64,000 bases of DNA from assembly GCA_958295605.1 (NCBI GenBank), contig OY282504.1:41687133-41751132 (forward strand). Direction: 5' to 3'. Every line of letters starts with the position of its first letter. Position 1 is the first letter of the stretch. The notes beneath the pieces were generated by a model. That model ran no database searches, was not told the origin of the DNA, and was given only the letters and a program-made list of their open reading frames with translations. A program made the position numbers and the translations under genes. Below are positions 58,403 through 64,000 of this stretch, one piece after another. Source of the DNA: Ajuga chamaepitys (taxonomy: Eukaryota > Streptophyta > Magnoliopsida > Lamiales > Lamiaceae).

Positions 58403-58760
58403 CAAAACCTGAAAGCAAAAAAAGCAACTTCAAACAGCAACCCTTCAAACAACAACTCCTAGTTTTCACTCTAGTTTATATGTCAGTTTGTTTGTTTCTT
58501 GTAGTATATTTTGGTTTACTGTCAAATAAAAAGTAGCTATGTTTGACAAGGGTGTCTTTTGTATGTATAAATAACTTAGCACACCTAGTTACTTTTAACA
58601 GGGGCGTATTAGAATATAATTTAGAGAGTTAGTTAGAGCTAATTAAGTTGGTAGCTACAATTAGTTAGGAAAAGCTGTTAAAAGCACTTCCCCTAAGCTA
58701 GTTTAACGTGTTTAAATACCACCACATTAATGAAATGAAATAATAAGTTTTTACAATTTA
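58403..58760 (+). repeat. Probable copia 3' non-coding region and LTR
   Basis: It directly follows the RNase H stop. A TATA-like TGTATAAATAAC lies at 58563-58574. LTR borders could not be fixed since the other LTR is missing. Confidence 0.4.
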
Positions 58761-59028
58761 ATAGTGTGATATATAATATAGAAATATACTATTTTATAAT
58801 AGTCTCGAACATGTTGAACATGATAATTTTCTCGAAATCGCTGAAAGCCAATTAATATTGAAAGTTATTGAAGAATTTTGTGGTGAAGAGTAGGGTGCTT
58901 AAAAGTATTTGACCAACATTGTTGAACCTGCATAGAAAAGGAATAATGTATCAGTTTTGCATCAAAGATTACGGAAACAATCTTTCAATCAATTATAAAG
59001 GCGACTTAAGGTAGAAGTGTAGCTAATT

Positions 59029-59212
59029 CTTAGTTGCATTTAGATTGGAGGATTTGAAGATGGGTTTGGAATGCATAGAGCGATTCCAATGATGGTTGTT
59101 GATACGGATTTGAAAGTTGATGATTACATTTCATCCAGGGATTTAGTGCATTTTATTTTGTAAGAATTTAAAATCCACATTATATTCCAAACCCCTCACT
59201 TCAAACACAACC
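59029..59212. mobile_element. MITE related to the one in gag
   Basis: The left TTGCATTTAGATTGGAGGAT and right (inverted) GGTTGTGTTTGAAGTGAGGG ends resemble those at 10488-10705, and both contain GGATTTGAA and TGGAATGCATAG-type blocks. About 184 bp, non-coding. Confidence 0.5.
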
Positions 59213-59690
59213 GTAACAGTCTTAGACTGAAAACTATATTGAAAGATATTCATTTGCTAAAATTAATAGATTTTTTTGTAAATTAAATTTTACGCGTATT
59301 TATTCCTTATTATTAGGGAGGGTTGTTTAATTTCCGCAAAAATTAAAATTTGATTCAATTTTTACTATATTAGTTGGTCAAGGAAATTGTTTACCTAATT
59401 TATCGGAGTAAAAAATGGTAGGCCAGTGAGCCAGCCATGAATTAGAATTTACAGCCAATTAATAAAATAAAATAATTTTTCTTTCTTAAATTGGTAGGTG
59501 CAAACGGGCGGGAAAATGTCCTGTTTTTTAATTTTGGAAACAACTCATTTTATTATGAGATATATATAAATATAGATGTTTCCATATATAAAATAACAAA
59601 ATAAATTCATACTATATCTAGAAATAATGCATTTTTCCTGCCCATTTGTACATATTAATTTAGGAAATAAGAATTTATTTTATTAATTTA
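59213..59690. other. AT-rich sequence, nothing recognised
   Basis: No open frame with homology and no element ends were seen. Confidence 0.5.
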
Positions 59691-60217
59691 CTAGAAATTA
59701 CATTCATGCACGCATCGAAATGTCCATAAAATGCAACATAATTATATTTATATATTTAAACACATATTGTATAAGGAATAATTATAACGTTAAATAAATT
59801 TTTAATCAACTTACAAAATAAATATAAATAAAAAAAAAAGAGTTATTTCATTGACGCCTTATTTACATTTACATAAAAATAAAAAAACTACACATTTTGG
59901 AAAACTTCTTGGAAGACAACATTCTTTGTTATCTTTTGTTCAACAACTTCATCGTAGCAATTCAATATTTTTAGTCTCTCTCTGCTGGTTACACTCGAAA
60001 TTGCTACATATAATTGACCATGACTAAATACTGTTTTTTTTAAAAAAAAAAAAGACCGACATGCGAAAATGATTATCCTTGACTTTTGTTGATTGCCATT
60101 GCATATGATACAATAATTGGAAATTGTCTTCTTTAAAATTTGAAGGGTAGCCTTGGATCCGAAGGAGTTAGTGAAAGCCTTGTAATTATGACCATATCCC
60201 TATAGTTATTTCAAGTT
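59691..60217 (-). mobile_element. Helitron 3' end with helicase remnant
   Basis: On the minus strand the segment ends with CTAG followed by T (59691), shortly after a GATGCGTGCATGAATG stretch like the terminal hairpin of plant Helitrons. It contains the end of the helicase. The rest was cut off on the right by the Tat-type LTR at 60223. Confidence 0.65.
59888..60197 (-). pseudogene. Helitron Rep-helicase C-terminus
   Basis: On the minus strand: ITRLSLTPSDPRLPFKF, a stop, RRQFPIIVSYAMAINKSQG, a stop, SFSHVGLF, a small frameshift at the T/A run at 60030-60053, then VFSHGQLYVAISSVTSRERL and KILNCYDE, ending with TAG at 59888. The order LPF..RRQFP..AMAINKSQGQS..VGLYL..VFSHGQLYVA.SRV is the end of the Pif1-like helicase of RepHel proteins. 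The protein would unwind DNA during rolling-circle transposition. It is inactive here: two stops and a frameshift in 100 codons. Confidence 0.85.
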
Positions 60218-60222
60218 ATGAC

Positions 60223-60934
60223 TGTAACAACAAATTTCGGGTATAAAATGTATAAACACGAAAAAGATGTACAAAATAGAATATTTGGATCAAATGAATA
60301 ATCTTTACAACTTCGTGGACTCTATCTCTAGTTCGCCTCTGATTCTTCTCTTCGTATATGTGGTCAATTTTGTTGACTTGAACAACGCTAATCCAAAGCT
60401 TGTTAGCTTAAATTTTGGATTAAACGCCGTTTGTTGCCGATTTTCTCGAAGAACGTTGAAGAACACCGAAGAACGTTGAAATTCCTTTGTACCGGAATTC
60501 TTCGCTTGAAATTCCTTTGTGCCGGAACTCTTCACTTGAAATTCCTTTGTACCGGAATTCTTCACTTGATTCTTGACTTGTGGTGTTGATGATTTTGGTG
60601 GAGAATGAAGCCCTATTTATAGTTGTAGGATGGAAAACCCTAACGGGCTTGAGCCTGAACGGAGCGATATGATTGGTCCGTCATAATATCATTATCCATA
60701 AGATAATTATTAAATTAATTTAATTTAATTTAATAATTTCTGCATCATCTTGACACGTGGCGGCTTCCAATTGGCCAATAAAATATAAAGTAAATCACCA
60801 ATTAAATTGATCTTTTAACTTAGGAATTTATTTAATTAATTCCTAATATTAAAATAATCAATATAAAATTGATTTTCAACTTATATTTTATTGCGTGGCG
60901 CATTTTAATTGGATACAAAGTTTGTGTATCAACA
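60223..60934 (-). repeat. 3' LTR of the Tat-type element
   Basis: 712 bp, TGTTGATACAC...TTTGTTGTTACA on the minus strand. A TATA box (CTATAAATAGGG, minus strand) is at 60611-60622. Three tandem 30-bp units (GAATTCTTC.CTTGAAATTCC) are at 60475-60565; the ten-residue peptide repeat they encode is incidental. The LTR end (GTACATC.TTTTTCGTG) matches that at 9590-9651. Confidence 0.8.
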
Positions 60935-60951
60935 AATGCCCCCTCGAGACT
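60935..60951 (-). other. Polypurine tract
   Basis: On the minus strand TCTCGAGGGGGCATT directly before the LTR. The surrounding 60 bp are conserved in the plus-strand Tat element at 11426-11490. Confidence 0.8.
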
Positions 60952-61009
60952 TGTTCACGGACAACGTGTCTTGGAGTGGATAAGTCTCGATTTTGACTTT
61001 TGAAATTTA

Positions 61010-61215
61010 TTTGGAATATATTGACATTTTATACTCTTGTCAATGAGTTCTTGAATTTGGATTTGATTTGTAGACCTTTTAAATTCGTATAGAGGAGTCT
61101 TGAATTTGAATTTAGATTTGATAGGTATTTTCTACTCATACCTAGGAGCCTTTATTTTGAATTTGAGATTTGGAAATAGCTTATACTCGTATCAAAAGCG
61201 TTCAAGTACAACCAT
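61010..61215. repeat. Degenerate Tat 3' repeats
   Basis: About four drifting units of (TTTATACTC.T.TCAATGAG, TTGAATTTGGATTTGA); this is the reverse-complement form of the array at 10845-11395. Confidence 0.65.
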
Positions 61216-61646
61216 TTATTGGGCCCTTAAAAATAGAAGATCCATGCTGATATTAATTAATCAGAGCTGAAGCCCAACAAAATTTTGCATGTCCTGCGAA
61301 GCCCACAAAACTCATGCAAGACCAACAAATCTAGAAGTAATTAATTGTCTTCTCTTAGTCAGAATCCAAAATTCATGCACTAACTTTTTTCTTTTTCGCA
61401 ATTTGGAAGCACACGTCTTTTTGCAATTTGGAGGCCCACGTGCAGGCTGTCCGTAATTTATAAGTCCTCCATGATTATCCATCAAATATCCCTCGTCCTC
61501 AAGATGCCAGATACCAGTTTGAATAAGCTTTATCTGTATTTTCGCATAAATGAATTTGATATGCATCAATCCTTATCAGCTTCAGCTTCTGATACTCGTA
61601 TCTAAAGGCCATGCACCCACCCTTATCAGCTTTTGAGTTCTCTGTT

Positions 61647-61649
<3 letters not shown>

Positions 61650-61710
<61 letters not shown>
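61650..61710. repeat. (TA)n and T-run
   Basis: About 20 TA units followed by a run of about 19 T. Confidence 0.9.
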
Positions 61711-61711
<1 letters not shown>

Positions 61712-61830
61712 GATTTCAACATGACAGGCTGTATCAATATCCTTAGTCTACTAGGAATCTTTATCCATATAGAATCGTATTCAGGTATGTCTTCTGATTT
61801 GTTTCTTGCTCCTCAAGTGAAGACAGACGC

Positions 61831-61838
61831 TATAAATA
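61831..61838 (+). promoter_or_regulatory. TATA box of the antisense ORF
   Basis: TATAAATA in the context GACGCTATAAATACTCTCC, followed by a pyrimidine-rich CTCC..TTGAG..TTC leader start. It faces the mobile-domain ORF. The leader of about 790 bp probably contains an intron: a long T/C run and ATACATGTAG (acceptor at 62604) lie 25 bp before the ATG. Confidence 0.55.
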
Positions 61839-61940
61839 CTCTCCTCCCTTGAGTTCTTTTCACCACTTCTTTCCGATCGACAACATCAGTGACGCTCTGG
61901 ATTATCGCTACGAAGGAGTTTACTGATCAGCTGCTGAACT

Positions 61941-62155
61941 TTCTGTACAAAGAAATTTCTCGATCGACGGCTGCCCAAGCGCTCTGTACAAAAGCGTTTC
62001 AAGATCGGCGACAGCCCGAACGCTCTGTACAAAAGCGTTTCAAGATCGACGGCGGCCCGAACGCTCTGTACAAACTCTCTGTGCAAAAGAGTTTCTTGAT
62101 CGACGGCGGCCCAAACTCTCTGTACAAAAGAGTTTCTTGATCGACGGCAGTCCGA
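61941..62155. repeat. 42-bp tandem repeat in the leader
   Basis: About five units of GATCGACGGCGGCCCGAACG plus CTCTGTACAAAAG.GTTTC. It is GC-rich against AT-rich surroundings and lies in the presumed 5' leader of the antisense ORF. Units differ in a coordinated way (GCGTTTCAA against GAGTTTCTT). Confidence 0.85.
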
Positions 62156-62628
62156 ATTTTTCATCATCTTCGGCGTCCTGTTTCTGTCATTTTCCTCGAG
62201 TATAAGTAGCGGGTATCCCTTATTTCCTTGATTTTTCATGCATACATTCACGTCAGTACTATGTGTGCCATTATCCATGGTTTGCCATAATGTAGAAAAA
62301 TTAAGCGGTTTTCGTCAATTGTTTTCTCATTACTTGTTTCTTTAGTGTTCTTTAATACTGAGGCATGAATCACATAAATATTTTCCATAGGTTGTCCCCA
62401 AATCAGCATTATTTCCAATATAGTAGTGAACCCCGATTTTTGCAAGCATCGCATAAAATTCGCTCCCCGATTTTCCTCAATGGCGGGCAGTTATTTGATA
62501 TAAGTACCAATTTCCTTTTGGAAAAAGTCTTGTAACCAAGGGTGTTGATACCATTTTACAATTCATCTTCTTCTTCTTTTTTTTTTTTTTTCTTATACAT
62601 GTAGCAAATTTCTTTATCAGCTGTCTCG

Positions 62629-64000
62629 ATGGTGTACTTCAAAGATGCTACCTTCGCCGCGGGGAAACGGTACTTGGTAATAACAGATGATGAAAGTCAA
62701 TCCATAGAAAAGGGCACGCGCCTAGCAGTTCATGAAGCTCTTATTTGCAAGTACGCGAGCTCGTGGGGAAAATTGACGACTCCACTCTACACGAAGTCAT
62801 GGACGGAAGAAATTCATTTGACCAAAACCTCGAAAGCATGGGCTTTACAGGCGACCCACCATCGGCGAACTAAAGATTCAAATTTCTTACCGACGCTAGG
62901 AAGAGATATTATTGAAGGCAAAACCGCATGGGAGGGCCCTATTGAATTTGCCGGTGAATTTCGGTACACTCAAGGTTATTGGGAGTGGGCGGAGGACGTA
63001 CTTAGCCGATGCAGACAGACACATCTTAGTGCTGAAGTTTATGATGCAGTGTATGCATCTCTCTTTACTTACAATCGCAGTGCTGAGGTGATTAAGGCTT
63101 TTTGCGAAGCATGGTCTCCTTCGACAAACACATTGTTGACCTCTCTTGGGGAGATGTCTATTTCTCTGTGGGACTTATATACTTTGGCGGGTTTTTCGGT
63201 GACCGGACTTCTCTTTGACGAAGTTATTCCTGATTCGACAGAGCTTTTTAGTGTCGATGAGCGTGATAATTTATTCTTGCCTCGAAGCTGTAGATATTTA
63301 TTTCACAAAAAAATGTTGACAAGTCCCGACCCTCTCCGGTATCTACTACAGAGTGGATCAAATTTTGGTCACTAAAAACAATTAGGCATGCACAACCTCC
63401 TCCGCGTAATGAAAGGAAGTACAAGAGTCGTCCTAAGTCTCACAATCCTTCCGGAAGATTTGACGACTTCGAAGCTTGGACTGCAGAAGAGGAAGCAATA
63501 TTTGAGAAGCTCGGTATTGATCCAAAATACCGGGAAGAAACATACTTGGCCGCATTTCTGGCTTGTTGGCTTTGTTCGTTTGTCCTCCCAAATGAAGATG
63601 TCAACACAGTACGTCCTACTATTTTCAAGATGGCGAGCTTGATTGCGGTAGGTCGGAGAGTGTGCCTTGCTGTTCCTGTCTTAGCAAGTATTTATGCCGG
63701 TTTGAATAAAATCTCAAACCTTCCAAATCCATCTCGAATGCAGTCGGCATTTCCTGTTCATTTTGTCTACACTTGGGTGGCCCATTACTTTAAAACACAC
63801 TTTTTGCTCAATGGGCGCGGGCCTCCAATGGTGCAATACTCTGGTGAAGGAGCGGCAAAGTACTTTGATCCTGCAGAGGCTCGTAGAAGAATACACAAAG
63901 GCGACAATGCCTCTTGGGCTTGTAATGCACTCGAGAAAGATGAAGCTTTTACTTTTATTGATGACGGACGCATTCTAGGACGAAGGTTGAACTTTTTTAT
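62629..64000 (+). pseudogene. Plant mobile domain (PMD) ORF, frameshifted, runs off the window
   Basis: An ATG at 62629 (MVYFKDATFAAGKRYLVITD) opens 248 codons with the PMD signature: YASSWGKLTTPLYTKSWTEE, then YWEWAEDVLSRC, then VYASLFTYNRSAEVIKAFCE, then TSLGEMSISLWDLYTLAGFS and VTGLLFDEVIPD. Near 63345 the frame slips. The next frame is open to the window edge without a stop (at least 218 codons): TEWIKFWSLK, then YLAAFLACWLCSFVLPN, then MASLIAVGRRVCLAVPVLAS, IYAGLNKISNLPN and FVYTWVAHYFKTHFLLNGRG. This is the retrotransposon type of the PMD seen in MAIN/MAIL1-related proteins, whose host members act in silencing and genome stability. In elements the role is unknown. The slip could be a short intron or a real lesion. 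Confidence 0.8.

Larger units (their letters stand above)
60223..64000 (-). mobile_element. Tat-type Ty3/gypsy element, 3' end with antisense gene
   Basis: Its minus-strand 3' LTR (60223-60934), polypurine tract and long 3' region extend to the right window edge, where the body of the element must lie. An opposite-strand mobile-domain ORF begins at 62629. Tat-lineage elements are known to carry extra ORFs, in some cases antisense, between pol and the 3' LTR; this layout fits. The 5' LTR, gag and pol are outside the window. Confidence 0.7.

Noticed and set aside
60305..60565. 86-codon frame with SGTKEFQ repeats
   Set aside because: Comes from three 30-bp units in an LTR; no homology.

Overview
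This window is nuclear DNA of a eudicot plant and is almost entirely transposable elements (TEs). The signs are Athila- and Tat-type Ty3/gypsy elements, Ty1/copia elements, PIF/Harbinger transposons, a Stowaway MITE, Helitrons, introns with GT..AG borders and a CC-NB-ARC-LRR (CNL) resistance gene. The CNL looks like the R1/R1A-like group common in asterids, so an asterid (perhaps Lamiales) is my weak inference. There are no bacterial features.

Layout. 1-9385: an old Athila-like LTR pair joined tail to tail, its minus-strand LTR interrupted by a young complete 7.7 kb element (1057-8736, 5-bp TSD) that encodes only gag and protease and carries arrays of a perfect CGGCCG-centred palindrome. 9386-13640: a decayed Tat-type element with a MITE in its gag and a TIR transposon in its 3' LTR; the TIR transposon holds two converging tRNA-like sequences around a tandem array. 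14160-21840: a GC-rich unassigned repeat split by a 5.7 kb minus-strand Helitron that itself contains MITEs. 23483-27652: a MITE with a CA/TG-rich core, split by an almost intact Harbinger element (Myb-like ORF1 plus a transposase with one frameshift). 28787-32226: the only convincing host gene, a CNL on the minus strand, with its duplicated 3' flank and an upstream Stowaway. 32888-36616: a second, dead Harbinger copy.

37267-54420: a copia element whose RNase H is cut into three pieces, by a solo LTR (51350-52711, TSD GTAA) and by a 13.7 kb composite (37603-51332, TSD AGAAC). The composite holds another copia, an Athila relative in two opposed halves, and a 2.2 kb LTR palindrome. 54425-58760: copia debris, unassigned sequence and a plus-strand copia RT/RNase H. 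59691-60217: the tail of a helicase-bearing Helitron. 60223-64000: the 3' end of a minus-strand Tat-type element carrying an antisense plant-mobile-domain ORF with its own TATA box.

The main genuinely odd signals are: (1) paired palindromes spaced about two helical turns apart, found with different sequences in several LTR families; (2) two separate tail-to-tail LTR palindromes; (3) the tRNA-flanked TIR element; and (4) the antisense mobile-domain gene. All boundaries were read by eye; no alignment or database search was run.
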